Part shown: in pieces, positions 9,245 through 18,623 of the stretch
Layout: each line of letters begins with the position of its first letter
Numbering within the stretch: the first letter of the stretch is position 1
Assembly: GCF_021233415.1 (NCBI RefSeq)
Contig: NZ_CP089466.1
Location: forward strand, 2,633,406 to 2,697,405
Origin: Halobacterium litoreum
Lineage (GTDB): Archaea; Halobacteriota; Halobacteria; Halobacteriales; Halobacteriaceae
Length of the DNA: 64,000 bases
Reading direction: 5' to 3'
Position numbers and translations under genes: made by a program
The notes under the pieces: generated by a model
Seen by the model: only the letters and a program-made list of their open reading frames with translations
What the model was told of the DNA's origin: nothing
The model's database searches: none

Positions 9245-9637
9245 ATGGTACACTCGCGCCGTCGCTTCCTCGCCGCGCTCGCCGCCGCGCCCGCGCTCGC
9301 CAGCGCCGGCTGTGTCGCCACCCGACTCCGCGTCGACGCCGACCTCTCCGGCGTCGTCTTCACGGGCGTCGGCCGCGACCAGTCGGTGTCGTGGGGCGCG
9401 AACCGCGTCGCCGCCACCGTCTCGCTCGCGCCCGACGCGGCGACCGACCGCAGAGTCCGCGAAATCGTGGTCGCCACCGCCGGGAGCGTCACCGGCACTC
9501 GCGACGTGCGTCCCGGACAGACCGGCGTCTCTGTGTTCCTGCCGGTCGGGAAAGAGAGTTCGCTGCTCGCGGTGGACGCCAGCGAGAACGTCGTGGATAC
9601 GGGAACGGTCCGGGTTCGCGCCGCGAGGACGCCGTAG
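9245..9637 (+). CDS. Small Tat-exported lipoprotein
   Basis: The 130-residue protein starts MVHSRRRFLAALAAAPALAS, with twin Arg and a hydrophobic stretch, followed by the lipobox SAGC. The mature portion is short and beta-rich (VVFTGVGRDQSVSWGANRVA, EIVVATAGSVTGTRDVRPG). No domain is recognised. It ends directly against the convergent alaS gene. The start at 9245 is set by the signal peptide; an in-frame codon at 9218 would add only nine residues. Confidence 0.7.
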   Translation: MVHSRRRFLAALAAAPALASAGCVATRLRVDADLSGVVFTGVGRDQSVSWGANRVAATVSLAPDAATDRRVREIVVATAGSVTGTRDVRPGQTGVSVFLPVGKESSLLAVDASENVVDTGTVRVRAARTP

Positions 9638-12415
9638 TCAGGCGCTCGCGACGGTCTGCAGAATCTCGGGCGCGTCGTCGAGTGCGTCGTCTAACTGCTC
9701 GGCGTCCGGGCCGCCGCCCTGCGCGAAGTCCGCGGGACCGCCGCCGCCGCCGCCGACCCGCCCCGCGAGTTCGCCGACGACCTCGCCCGCGTTCACGGGC
9801 ACGCCGTCGGGCACCGCGACGACGAACTGCGCGCCGTCCGCGCCGGAGCCAACGACCGCGATTTTGCCGCTCTCTACGAGCGCGTTCGCCGTCGCGCGGA
9901 GTTCCTCCATGTCGCCGTCGACGCGCTGAATCACGGCCGTCGTGCCGGCGACCTCGACCTCCTCGCCGGCGCCGCCGCCCGACGCCCGGGCCTCCGCGAG
10001 TTGCTCTTTCAAGTCCTCTATCTGCTTGCCGCGTTCCTTCCACTCGGTGAAGAAGCGCTCGGCCGTCTCCGGCACCTCGTCGGGCGCCACGTCGAACGTG
10101 TCGGCGGCCGCGAGCAGGTCGTCTTCCGTCTCTTGGACGTGCTCGATGGCGGCCGCGCCCGCGGCGAACGTCAGGCGCTCGACGCCGTCCTGCACGCGCT
10201 CGGCGTTCAGAATCTTGATGGTCCCGATTTCGCCGGTGCGGTCGACGTGCGTCCCGCCGCAGGCCTGCACGTCCTCCGCGACGTGGACGAGGCGGATGTT
10301 CTCGCCCGTCGGAATCCCGCCCTGGTAGAGGTCGAAGCCGTACTTCTCCTCGGCCTCGTGGCGGTGGGGCCACTCGCGCTGGACCGACGTGTTCTCCGTG
10401 ACGATGTCGTTGGCGACGCGCTCGATTTCCTTGACCGTCTCCCGGTCGAGGCGCTCGAAGTGCGCGATGTCGATGCGCGAGGAGTCGGTGCCCTTCTGGG
10501 CGCCCGCCTGCCGCACGTGCTCGCCGAGCACTTCGCGGGCGGCGTGGACGACTACGTGCGTCGCGGTGTGGTGGGCCATCAGGCGGCGGCGGCGCTCCAC
10601 GTCGATTTGGCCGCGCACGAACTCGCCTTTCCCGGGGTTCTCGTCGGTCCGGTGGAGGACGACGCCGTCGCGTTCCTGCACGTCGAACACGTCGACGGCG
10701 TGGTCGTCGGTCGAGAGCGTGCCGTGGTCGGCGGGCTGGCCGCCGCCCTCGGGGTAGAACATCGTCTGGTCGAGCACCACGTCGTAGACGGTGTCGTCGC
10801 CCTCCTCGCGCTCGAACACGTCGAGCACGACGGCCTCGAACTCGGAGCGGTAGGCGTCGTCGTAGTACAGCGCCTCCGTCTCCGGGAGGTCCGCGAGGCG
10901 CTCGTCGGCCTCCTCGCCGCCCGCCGCGCCGCCCGCCTCGTCGTGACGGTCGGCGACCAGCGAGTAGAAGTCGTCGGGGGCGTCCACCTCGGCGCCCACC
11001 TCGCTCGCGATGTCCGCGACCATGTCCGGCTGGATGCCGTGGGAGTCGTACAACTCGATGAGTTCCTCGGTCGGGATGGGTTCGCCGCGCTCGGCGTACT
11101 CCTCGGCGAGCTGTTCGACCTTCCGGCCGCCGCGGTCGAGGGTCTCGGCGTACTTCTCGACCTCGCTTCTGACGATGCTCCGGATGGTGTCGCGGTTCGT
11201 GTAGCCGAGGCGCTCGGCCTGCATGTCCACGAGTTCGTCCATCGGCACGTCCGCGCCGACGCTGTCCACGAGGCGCTTGGTGCGCCGCAGGACCATCCGC
11301 GCGAGGTAGCCCGTGCCGACGTTCGACGGCACGATGCCGTCCCCGAACATGTACGCGAGGACGCGGCTGTGGTCCGCGATGGCGTAGATGTCCTCGAGAG
11401 GTTCGACCAACTCCGAGAGGTAGTCGGTGTCGACGTCGAGTTTGTCCGCGATGTTGTCGCGGGCCGCCTGCACGTCCTCGACCTCGTCGATGTCGAGGTT
11501 GCCAGAGAGTTTCGCCGCGCGGTGGACGAGTTGCTGCTCTTCGTCGGTGTGCTCGATGCCCGCGCGCTCCTTGAGGAAGTCGATGGTCTCGGGGTAGATG
11601 GCCTCGTAGACGGTCGCGGTGCCCTGGCTCATCCACGTCCAGCGCTCCACGCCGTAGCCGGTGTCGACGACCCGGCGGTCCATCCGCGAGTACGTGTTCC
11701 CGTCTTTCATCTCGTACTCGCCGTCGGGGTCCAGTTCGAGGCTCATGAAGACGAGCGTCGCCAGTTCGAGGCCCTTGTAGATGACCTCGAAGGCGGGGCC
11801 GGCGTTCCCGCCGCCGACCCACGGGTCCTCGATGAACGTCACTTCGTCCAGCGGCACGCCGACGGACTCCAGGAGCCCCTCGCAGTATTCGACCGTCTGG
11901 TCCTTCCAGTAGACTTCGCCCTCGTAGGCGTAGTCGGTGCCGTCGTCGGCGTTGAACGCGTGGTGGCCGAGCATCTCGAAGGCCATCGTGTGCCGGCCCG
12001 TCTTCCCGACGTTGTCGATGTCCTGCATCCGGATGCAGGGCTGGCTCACGACGAGGGGGTTCGCGGGCGGCGGCGACTCGCCGCTCGTGACGTGGGGCTG
12101 GAAGTCGTAAATCGACGCCTGCGTCAGGAGCACGTCGTCGCGCCACCGGTTCGCGGCGACCGGGTACGGGTCGATGCGCTCGTGGCCCTCGGTCTCGAAG
12201 TACGAGAGCATCTCCTCGCGCATCTCCGTGAGGCTGTATTCCTCGCCGAAGCCGGGGTCGTCGATGAACTGGTAGTCCTCGCAGGGCGGTTCGCCGCAGG
12301 TCTCGCGGTCGGGGTCGCGCGTCCAGAAGTGCGCACCGCACTCGGTGCACTCCCGGCGCTCGAATCCTTCCTCCTCGAAGTAATCGAGGCGGTACTCCGA
12401 TTCGAGGTCGCTCAT
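9638..12415 (-). CDS. alaS: Alanyl-tRNA synthetase
   Basis: The 925-residue protein is an archaeal-type AlaRS, which charges tRNA-Ala. The N-terminus ([26 protein letters not shown]) carries the zinc-binding cysteines typical of archaeal enzymes. The class II catalytic core includes [19 protein letters not shown] and an FEMLGHHAF segment. The editing domain has [20 protein letters not shown] and the downstream [13 protein letters not shown]. The C-terminal domain has a Gly-rich run (about residue 890) before PADFAQGGG, as in other AlaRS. A minus-strand TATA-like TTTTACT near 12,441-12,447 lies about 30 bases upstream of the ATG. Confidence 0.97.
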   Translation of the reverse strand: MSDLESEYRLDYFEEEGFERRECTECGAHFWTRDPDRETCGEPPCEDYQFIDDPGFGEEYSLTEMREEMLSYFETEGHERIDPYPVAANRWRDDVLLTQASIYDFQPHVTSGESPPPANPLVVSQPCIRMQDIDNVGKTGRHTMAFEMLGHHAFNADDGTDYAYEGEVYWKDQTVEYCEGLLESVGVPLDEVTFIEDPWVGGGNAGPAFEVIYKGLELATLVFMSLELDPDGEYEMKDGNTYSRMDRRVVDTGYGVERWTWMSQGTATVYEAIYPETIDFLKERAGIEHTDEEQQLVHRAAKLSGNLDIDEVEDVQAARDNIADKLDVDTDYLSELVEPLEDIYAIADHSRVLAYMFGDGIVPSNVGTGYLARMVLRRTKRLVDSVGADVPMDELVDMQAERLGYTNRDTIRSIVRSEVEKYAETLDRGGRKVEQLAEEYAERGEPIPTEELIELYDSHGIQPDMVADIASEVGAEVDAPDDFYSLVADRHDEAGGAAGGEEADERLADLPETEALYYDDAYRSEFEAVVLDVFEREEGDDTVYDVVLDQTMFYPEGGGQPADHGTLSTDDHAVDVFDVQERDGVVLHRTDENPGKGEFVRGQIDVERRRRLMAHHTATHVVVHAAREVLGEHVRQAGAQKGTDSSRIDIAHFERLDRETVKEIERVANDIVTENTSVQREWPHRHEAEEKYGFDLYQGGIPTGENIRLVHVAEDVQACGGTHVDRTGEIGTIKILNAERVQDGVERLTFAAGAAAIEHVQETEDDLLAAADTFDVAPDEVPETAERFFTEWKERGKQIEDLKEQLAEARASGGGAGEEVEVAGTTAVIQRVDGDMEELRATANALVESGKIAVVGSGADGAQFVVAVPDGVPVNAGEVVGELAGRVGGGGGGPADFAQGGGPDAEQLDDALDDAPEILQTVASA

Positions 12416-12592
12416 TGGGTGTAGGTGGCCGACGAACGAGTAAAACAGTTCCGGGACTAGCGAGTGCCAGAACCGCCAGCCAGCCCGATTTTCCGCCGCG
12501 AAATCGTCGGATGCGTACGCGTTGCTGACCGCGGCGTCGCTCGGTGCGATTGAGCGACAGCCTTACGCCGTGTCACTCGTAACCACGTCACG

Positions 12593-13870
12593 ATGACTCG
12601 ACGGCTCTCCCGTCGCGCCCTCCTCGCCTCGCTCGGTGGTGCCGCCGCCACCGCCGCCGCGGGCTGCACCGCGCCGGCAGACGACCCCGACGCGACGACG
12701 ACCACGCAGACAGCCGCCGGCTCCGACGCCCCCGAAATATCGCTGTCCGGCGACGGCGCGTGGACGACGTACGGCTACGACACCGGCCACAGCGGCTTCA
12801 ACCCCGACGCGTCCGGCGTCGGCGACGACCCCTCGCAGGTGTGGAGTTCGTCGGTCGAGGGCATCTACACGCTCCGCGAACCCGCGGTCGCCGACGGCCG
12901 CGTCTTCGTCGGGAGCGACCAGTTCATGTGGGCGTTCGACGCCGCCACCGGCGAGCGCGCGTGGCGCACCGACCTCGACGCGATGGCCCACCACTTCGCG
13001 CCGACGTACCGCGACGACACCCTCTACACGGTCGCGAAGGACGCCGGCGGCGTGAACAACGGCGCCCCCGGCTACGTGCGCGCGCTGAACCCCGCCGACG
13101 GCGGCGTGCGCTGGGAGACGAAACTCCCCGCCACGTCGACGGTGGCGCCCGACGGCGACCGCCTCTACGTCGCCGCGAAGGCCGGCGGGTCGGGGTTCGT
13201 GCGCGCGCTGGACCGCGCCGACGGGAGCGAGGGCTGGCGGTTCGACGTGCCCGACACCCCTCGGAGCACGATTACGGGCACGCCCGCGGTCGCCGACGGC
13301 ACCGTCTACGTTCCCGCGACGCACCTCGCGAACGACGGCTCGAAGACCGGCGCGCTGTACGCGCTCGACCCCGAGTCCGGCGACGTGGACTGGTCGGTGT
13401 CGACCACCGCCCCGCTGTACGTCGCGCCCGTCGTCGCCGACGACCGCGTGTTCGTCGCGGCGCGCGACGGCACGATTCACGCGCTCACCCCCGACGGCGA
13501 CACCGACTGGACGGTCGACGCCACGAACCGAATCTACAGCCGCCCGACGTACGCCGACGGCCGGCTGTTCGCGCTCACCGCCGGCGACATCGTCGCGTAC
13601 GGCGCGGGCGGCGAGGAACTGTGGCGCGCCGCCAGCGACCGCACGCAGATGTCCGGCATGACCGTCGCCGGCGACACGCTCTACGTCGGCGGCGAACCGC
13701 TGTTCGCGCTCGACGTCGCCGACGGCTCCGTGACGTTCGACATCCCGGTCGACGTCTACCACGGCTCCTACGGCGCACCCGTCGTCGTCGAGGACGTGTT
13801 GTACGCCGGCATCTGCATCAAGGAACAGACCGGCGTCGAGTACGACAACTACGTGCGAGCCTACGTCTGA
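12593..13870 (+). CDS. PQQ-type beta-propeller lipoprotein
   Basis: The 425-residue protein has a Tat signal (MTRRLSRRALLASLGGAAAT) and lipobox AAGC, then repeated blades with the pattern VADGRVFVGSD...WAFDAATGERAWR, DRLYVAAKAG...VRALDRADGSEGWR, GTVYVPAT...LYALDPESGDVDW and further copies. These are PQQ-like/BamB-type beta-propeller repeats, about seven in all. Most haloarchaeal examples are surface-anchored and of unknown role; the PQQ name reflects fold, not proven cofactor binding. The gene diverges from alaS. Confidence 0.85.
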   Translation: MTRRLSRRALLASLGGAAATAAAGCTAPADDPDATTTTQTAAGSDAPEISLSGDGAWTTYGYDTGHSGFNPDASGVGDDPSQVWSSSVEGIYTLREPAVADGRVFVGSDQFMWAFDAATGERAWRTDLDAMAHHFAPTYRDDTLYTVAKDAGGVNNGAPGYVRALNPADGGVRWETKLPATSTVAPDGDRLYVAAKAGGSGFVRALDRADGSEGWRFDVPDTPRSTITGTPAVADGTVYVPATHLANDGSKTGALYALDPESGDVDWSVSTTAPLYVAPVVADDRVFVAARDGTIHALTPDGDTDWTVDATNRIYSRPTYADGRLFALTAGDIVAYGAGGEELWRAASDRTQMSGMTVAGDTLYVGGEPLFALDVADGSVTFDIPVDVYHGSYGAPVVVEDVLYAGICIKEQTGVEYDNYVRAYV

Positions 13871-13931
13871 CTGGGGGCGAGTCGGGCCGCTTCCCCCACC
13901 GCCTAAACCCGCGAACGCGTTCGTGTCGCCC

Positions 13932-14915
13932 ATGGGACGGATGCTCGACGGCGAGTGGCACACCGACGAGGAGATGCTCGAACACGACGACAACGGCGAG
14001 TTCGAGCGCGAGGAGACCTCCTTCCGAGACTGGGTGGGCGAGGACTACCCCGCCGAGTCCGGGCGCTACCACCTCTACGTCTCCTACGCCTGCCCGTGGG
14101 CCCACCGCACCCTGCTCGTTCGCGCGCTGAAGGGGCTGGAGGACGCGATTTCGGTGAGCGTCGTCGACCCCGTGCGCTACGACCAGGGCTGGGAGTTCGA
14201 CCCGGACGTGCCGGGCTCGACCCCGGACCACCTCTACGGCTCGGAGTACCTCCGCGAGGTGTACGCCGAGGCCGACCCCGACTACTCCGGGCGCGTCACC
14301 GTCCCCGTCCTCTTCGACACCGAGGAGGAGACCATCGTGAACAACGAGAGCGAGGAGATAATGCGGATGCTCGACGGCGCCTTCGACGAGTTCGCCGCCC
14401 GCGACGTCGACCTCTACCCCGAGGGCTACCGCGACGAAGTCGACCGCCTAATCGAGGACATCTACGACCCCATCAACAACGGCGTCTACCGCGCCGGCTT
14501 CGCCGACTCCCAGCGCGCCTACGACAACGCCGTCAACGACGTCTTCGAGGCGCTCTCGCACTACGACGACGTGCTCGCCGACCAGCGCTACCTCGCCGGT
14601 GACCGCCTCACGCTCGCGGACGTCGCGATGTTCACCACGCTCTACCGCTTCGACGAGGTGTACCACACGCACTTCAAGTGCAACCGCCGCCACGTCGCGG
14701 ACTACGACAACCTCTGGCCGTATCTCCGAGAACTCTACCAGCTCCCTGAGGTCGCCGCGACCTGCCACATGGACCACGTGAAGAACCACTACTACCGGAG
14801 CCACGGCCACCTCAACCCCAAGCGCATCGTGCCGACCGGCCCGAACCCCGATTTCGTCGCGTCCCACGGCCGCGGCGACCTGCCCGGCGGCCCGCCCGAG
14901 GCGCTCCGCGACTGA
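13932..14915 (+). CDS. Glutathionyl-hydroquinone reductase-like GST
   Basis: The 327-residue protein belongs to the Xi-class GST/ECM4-YqjG family. The thioredoxin-fold half contains LYVSYACPWAHRTLLVRALK, with catalytic Cys54 in the CPWAHR motif, and TVPVLFDTEEETIVNNESEE. The helical half contains FEALSHYDDVLADQRYLAGD and ends with the family-typical HMDHVKNHYYRSHGHLNPK. Members reduce glutathionyl-hydroquinones; haloarchaea make gamma-glutamylcysteine rather than glutathione, so the physiological thiol is probably different. The ATG at 13,932 was preferred over an in-frame GTG at 13,923. Confidence 0.88.
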   Translation: MGRMLDGEWHTDEEMLEHDDNGEFEREETSFRDWVGEDYPAESGRYHLYVSYACPWAHRTLLVRALKGLEDAISVSVVDPVRYDQGWEFDPDVPGSTPDHLYGSEYLREVYAEADPDYSGRVTVPVLFDTEEETIVNNESEEIMRMLDGAFDEFAARDVDLYPEGYRDEVDRLIEDIYDPINNGVYRAGFADSQRAYDNAVNDVFEALSHYDDVLADQRYLAGDRLTLADVAMFTTLYRFDEVYHTHFKCNRRHVADYDNLWPYLRELYQLPEVAATCHMDHVKNHYYRSHGHLNPKRIVPTGPNPDFVASHGRGDLPGGPPEALRD

Positions 14916-14946
14916 CCTTCATAGGGCTGGCGCGCGTCGTCCCGAC

Positions 14947-15426
14947 ATGGACCTGACACGGGACGACCTCCCCGGAATCGCGCTCGCCGTCGTCGTCTGT
15001 AACGCCGTCGGCGCGGCGCCCGCGCTCGTCACCGCCACCGGCGCCGGCACGTGGTACGAATCGCTCGCCCGGCCGGCGCTCGCGCCCCCGAACTGGGTGT
15101 TCGGGCCGGTGTGGACGCTGTTGTTCACGCTCCTCGGCGTCGCCGCCTACCTCGTCCTGCGGGACGGCACGGGCCGGAAGCGCGCCGTCGCGTTCGGGCT
15201 GTTCCTCGCGCAGTACGTCCTCAACGTCAGTTGGACGCTCGTCTTCTTCGGCGGCGAGAACATCGAGGGCGGCCTCGCCGTCATCGCCGCGCTCCTCGCG
15301 CTCATCGCCGCGACGCTCGCGGCGTTCTACCGCGTCCGCGGAGTCGCGGGCTACCTGCTCGTCCCGTACCTCGCGTGGGTGTCCTTCGCCGCGTACCTCA
15401 ATTACGCGTTCTGGACGCTGAACTAG
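14947..15426 (+). CDS. tspO: TspO/MBR family membrane protein
   Basis: The 159-residue protein has five predicted transmembrane helices and family motifs: WYESLARPALAPPNWVFGPV before helix 2, then FAQYVLNVSWTLVFFG-like (here FLAQYVLNVSWTLVFFGGEN) and VPYLAWVSFAAYLNYAFWTLN at the end. TspO proteins bind porphyrins and related ligands and act as regulators or tryptophan-rich sensors; in some phototrophs they modulate pigment synthesis. The promoter region before the ATG is short (about 30 bases after the preceding gene), so it may be read together with the GST-like gene. Confidence 0.9.
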   Translation: MDLTRDDLPGIALAVVVCNAVGAAPALVTATGAGTWYESLARPALAPPNWVFGPVWTLLFTLLGVAAYLVLRDGTGRKRAVAFGLFLAQYVLNVSWTLVFFGGENIEGGLAVIAALLALIAATLAAFYRVRGVAGYLLVPYLAWVSFAAYLNYAFWTLN

Positions 15427-15716
15427 CGCTCCTCGTGGCCGACGCTGATGCCGCCCTCCTCGCTCCAGAGTTCGAGGCGCTCGTCGACGGCCTCGAACAC
15501 CTCGCCGACGGAGCGGTCGTTCTCGTTCGCGAGGTGGAGCACGTACGCCGCGAGCAGGTCGAACTGCGGGTTCGGCCCCCGCGTGGCGAACTCGCCGTCG
15601 TTGAGCAGCATGTTCGCGCCGCCCTCGTCGCCCATCTGTATGACCGCCGTCGGCGACTCCGCGTCCGCGCCGATCATCTCGATGGCGTCCGTCTGGAAGT
15701 CGGTGAGGTCTGCCAT
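15423..15716 (-). CDS. Conserved acidic haloarchaeal protein, unknown function
   Basis: Encodes 97 residues, MADLTDFQTDAIEMIGADAE at the start and a helical segment FDLLAAYVLHLANENDRSVG in the middle. The composition is acidic as expected for a haloarchaeal cytoplasmic protein. I recall similar small DUF proteins in haloarchaea but cannot name the family with confidence. It overlaps the convergent tspO gene by four bases and lies about 70 bases downstream of nothing on its own strand except rfcS, which is read in the same direction further along. Confidence 0.65.
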   Translation of the reverse strand: MADLTDFQTDAIEMIGADAESPTAVIQMGDEGGANMLLNDGEFATRGPNPQFDLLAAYVLHLANENDRSVGEVFEAVDERLELWSEEGGISVGHEER

Positions 15717-15790
15717 GCGCGAGCGTTCGTCCGCGCGCGGAAGAAGGTGCTGTTACCGGTCGGCGGTGCTTCGCGTTCTCGCTCTCGCGG

Positions 15791-16762
15791 TCACTCCTCG
15801 GCGTTCAGCGCGACCGAGGCCAGCAGCGCCTCCAACTGGACGCGCTCGTTGGCGCCCTCGGCGATGCGGTAGTCGGCCTCGCCGAGGCGGTCGAGCAGGC
15901 GAACGGCGGCGGCCTCCTCCACGTCGAAGTTCCACACCGACCGGTGAATCTGGTCGATGATGTCGCCGCCCGCCAGCCCTCGGTTCGTCAGCAGGTCGTC
16001 GAGCGTCGAGCGCGCCGCGGTGAAATCACCCGACAGCGCCTCGGTCACCATCTCCTCGATTTCCTCCGGGCGCGCCGTCGCGGTGATGGCGTAGACGGTC
16101 TCCTCGTCGACGGCTTCGCCGGTCGCCGAGGCCGCCTGCAGGGCGTTGATGGCGCGGCGCATGTCGCCGTCCGCGGCGTACACGAGCGCGTCGATGCCGT
16201 CCTCCGTGTACTCCAGGTCCTCCTGCGCGGCGATGTGCCGGAGGTGGGCGGCGACCGCGTCGTCGCCGATTTGCGCGAACCGGAACACCGCACACCGCGA
16301 CTGAATCGGGTCGATGATCTTCGAGGAGTAGTTACACGAGAGGATGAAGCGGGTGTTGTTCGAGAACTGCTCCATCGTCCGGCGGAGCGCGGACTGCGCG
16401 TCGTCCGTGAGGGCGTCGGCCTCGTCGAGGAAGATGACGCGGTAGTCGTACCCGCCGAAGGAGGCCCGCGCGAAGTCCTTGATGCGGTCCCGGACCACGT
16501 CGATGCCGCGCTCGTCGCTGGCGTTCAGTTCGAGGAAGTTCTCCTGCCAGTCGTCGCCGTAGATTTCTTTCGCGATAGAGACGGACGAGGCCGTCTTCCC
16601 GGTGCCGGCGGGCCCCGCGAACAGGAGGTGCGGGAGGTCGTCGCGGTCGACGTAACTCTGCAGGCGTTCCGTGATGTCGGGGTGGCCGACGACGTCCTCC
16701 AAGCGCTCCGGCCGGTACTTCTCGACCCAGATTTCCTGCCGTCCGCCGGCGGCGTCTGTCAT
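15791..16762 (-). CDS. rfcS: Replication factor C small subunit
   Basis: The 323-residue AAA+ protein is the clamp-loader small subunit that, with the large subunit, loads PCNA at primer ends. It shows [20 protein letters not shown] at the N-terminus, Walker [16 protein letters not shown] (Gly50-Thr57), Walker [21 protein letters not shown], sensor 1 [19 protein letters not shown] (including the SRC arginine finger), and the C-terminal collar. The frame is open a few codons further to a GTG (16,774), but the ATG at 16,762 is preferred. There is no intein, unlike rfc genes of some archaea. Confidence 0.96.
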   Translation of the reverse strand: MTDAAGGRQEIWVEKYRPERLEDVVGHPDITERLQSYVDRDDLPHLLFAGPAGTGKTASSVSIAKEIYGDDWQENFLELNASDERGIDVVRDRIKDFARASFGGYDYRVIFLDEADALTDDAQSALRRTMEQFSNNTRFILSCNYSSKIIDPIQSRCAVFRFAQIGDDAVAAHLRHIAAQEDLEYTEDGIDALVYAADGDMRRAINALQAASATGEAVDEETVYAITATARPEEIEEMVTEALSGDFTAARSTLDDLLTNRGLAGGDIIDQIHRSVWNFDVEEAAAVRLLDRLGEADYRIAEGANERVQLEALLASVALNAEE

Positions 16763-16929
16763 ACCGGTAGCCACGGGCCACCCGGACTTAAGCGGTGCGA
16801 GGTACGGCAGTCGCGCTCGCGTCGGCCCCGCTACCTACCGGCCACGTATCAGCCGAGTGCTTGCACAGCACGCCACACACTGTTCAGTTCGCAGATATGT
16901 TTATGGAGAATGACGCCGACAGTACGCGT

Positions 16930-18003
16930 ATGACCACGTCACGCGTTCGAGCGCTCGCGCTCGCCGCCGTCGTGTTGCTCGCCGTCCCCGCTCTCGTGGG
17001 CGTCGCGGCGGCCGACGAGCGCGCGGGCGGCACCATCGTTGTCGAAGAGGGCGAGACCGTCACGGGCGGCCTGCAGGCGACCGGCGGCACCGTCGTCGTG
17101 CGCGGCACCGTCGAAGGCGGCGTCGAGGCGTTCGCCGGCACCGTCGTCGTCGACGACACCGGCACCGTGGAGGGCGACCTCACCGGCGCCGCCGGGTCGA
17201 TTCGCGTCGCCGGCACCGTCGACGGGAACGTGCAGGCCGCCGCGGGGAGCGTCGACATCACCGACACGGGCGTCGTCACCGGCGACGTGGAGACCGGCGC
17301 GGGTTCGTTCGTCCTCGACGGGCGCGTCGACGGCACCGTGCGCGTCGGCGCCGGGAGCATCTCGCTCGGCGAGAACGCCAGCGTGGGCGGCGACTTCCGG
17401 TACGACGGCGACCTGACGCGGGCCGACGGCGCGACCGTCGGCGGCGAACTCGTGCAAGACGACAGCCTCGGCCTCGACGTCTTCCCCCTGCTCCCGCAAA
17501 TCGCGGGCTGGCTGTTCGCCGTCTACACGCTGCTGTTGACGCTCGCGTTCGGCGCCATCCTCCTCGTCGCGTTCCCCGGTGTCTCCCGCACCGCCGCCGA
17601 CGGCGCCGCGAACCGCCCGCTCCGCACCGCCGGGTGGGGGCTGCTCGCGTTCCTGCTCGCGCCCCTGCTCGCGGTGGTGTTGTTCCTCTCCATCGTCGGC
17701 ATTCCCCTCGGCCTGCTGTGGCTGTTCGTCTACGTGTTCGTCCTCATTGCGGCGTTCGTCTGGGGGGCGTACGCGCTCGGCGCGTGGGGGCTCTCGCTCG
17801 CCGACTACGAGAACAAGTGGGCGGCGCTGGTCGTCGGCGTGCTCGGCGTCGAACTCCTCGGTCGCATCCCGATTCTCGGCGGGTTCGTCGACCTCGCCGT
17901 CCTCCTGCTCGGCCTCGGCGCCGTCGCGCTCTCCTTCTACGCGTGGACGAAGCGCCGGCGGGGCGGCGACGAGGAGGAGGAGATGGACCCCTCGGTCGCG
18001 TGA
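16930..18003 (+). CDS. Bactofilin-like repeat protein with C-terminal membrane helices
   Basis: The 357-residue protein starts with a Sec-type signal or membrane helix (MTTSRVRALALAAVVLLAVP), followed by about 150 residues of short beta repeats (GTVVVRGTVEGGVEAFAGTV, GNVQAAAGSVDITDTG), the pattern of bactofilin/polymer-forming proteins. The second half has about four transmembrane helices (IAGWLFAVYTLLLTLAFGAI, LLAVVLFLSIVGIPLGLLWL and following). It probably places a beta-solenoid outside the membrane. A TATA-like GTTTATGG near 16,898-16,905 places the transcript start at the chosen ATG, which argues against an in-frame ATG at 16,903. Confidence 0.8.
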   Translation: MTTSRVRALALAAVVLLAVPALVGVAAADERAGGTIVVEEGETVTGGLQATGGTVVVRGTVEGGVEAFAGTVVVDDTGTVEGDLTGAAGSIRVAGTVDGNVQAAAGSVDITDTGVVTGDVETGAGSFVLDGRVDGTVRVGAGSISLGENASVGGDFRYDGDLTRADGATVGGELVQDDSLGLDVFPLLPQIAGWLFAVYTLLLTLAFGAILLVAFPGVSRTAADGAANRPLRTAGWGLLAFLLAPLLAVVLFLSIVGIPLGLLWLFVYVFVLIAAFVWGAYALGAWGLSLADYENKWAALVVGVLGVELLGRIPILGGFVDLAVLLLGLGAVALSFYAWTKRRRGGDEEEEMDPSVA

Positions 18004-18055
18004 CCGCACCGCGCCTGACCGCACCGCTGAAGTCGGCGCGCCGGCTACGCCCGGT

Positions 18056-18253
18056 ATGCGCGTGACCGTCGAGGTGGTCGGCGAGGACACCCACGAGTTC
18101 GACGTGGACGACGAGACGTACGCCGACCTCCTCGCGAAGGTCGACCTCAGCCCCCACGAGGTGTCGGTGATGGTCGACGGGACGCCCGTCCCGGAGGACC
18201 AACCGGTGGACGCAGAGCACGTCCGCGTACTCAGACTCATCCGTGGCGGGTAG
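18056..18253 (+). CDS. samp2: Ubiquitin-like small archaeal modifier protein 2 (SAMP2)
   Basis: The 65-residue protein MRVTVEVVGEDTHEFDVDDE...LRLIRGG has the beta-grasp pattern and the C-terminal diglycine that is adenylated by the E1-like UbaA. In Haloferax, SAMP2 forms isopeptide links with target proteins and supplies sulfur for tRNA thiolation. The match to that family (VEVVGE, LSPHEVxVxVDGxPVPEDQ, VLRLIKGG) is close across the whole length. The ATG at 18,056 gives the normal length for the family. Its end overlaps the GTG start of the next gene. Confidence 0.92.
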   Translation: MRVTVEVVGEDTHEFDVDDETYADLLAKVDLSPHEVSVMVDGTPVPEDQPVDAEHVRVLRLIRGG

Positions 18254-18623
18254 CGAGATTCGGCGGGCGTCGGCCCGAGACCACCTCGGCGCGATGCGGG
18301 TGCTCGACGGCGCGATGCTCGAAATCTCGGCGTCGGTCGTCGAGGACCGAATCGACGCCGGCACCGTCCTCGTGGCCGACGACGACAACCGCATCGTCGG
18401 CGCGCTCGTCGCGATGCCGCGGGAAGAGGGCGCGCACGTCGAAGCAATCGCGGTGCGCCGACGGCGCCGCGGGCGGGGAATCGGCTCCCGCCTCGTCGCG
18501 GCGGCGGCCGACCGGTGGACGCCGCTCACGGCCGATTTCGACCCGCCGGTCAAGCCGTTCTACGAGAAACTGGGCTTCGACTGCGAGCGCCGCGGCGACC
18601 GCTATCGCGGCGTCCTACACTAG
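18243..18623 (+). CDS. GNAT-family N-acetyltransferase
   Basis: The 126-residue protein contains the acetyl-CoA-binding motif [20 protein letters not shown] (Q/RxxGxG/A type) and the C-terminal PFYEKLGFDCERRGDR of GNAT enzymes. It starts at a GTG that lies 11 bases inside samp2, so translation is probably coupled to samp2. The substrate is unknown. The overlap suggests but does not prove a link with ubiquitin-like modification. It converges on the phosphohexomutase gene with a 9-base overlap. Confidence 0.8.
   Translation: MAGSEIRRASARDHLGAMRVLDGAMLEISASVVEDRIDAGTVLVADDDNRIVGALVAMPREEGAHVEAIAVRRRRRGRGIGSRLVAAAADRWTPLTADFDPPVKPFYEKLGFDCERRGDRYRGVLH

Noticed and set aside
10001..12424. 807-codon frame antisense to alaS
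   Set aside because: It mirrors the third-position GC bias of alaS on the opposite strand and encodes a Val/Leu/Arg/His-rich product with no motif. Long antisense frames are common in DNA of this composition.
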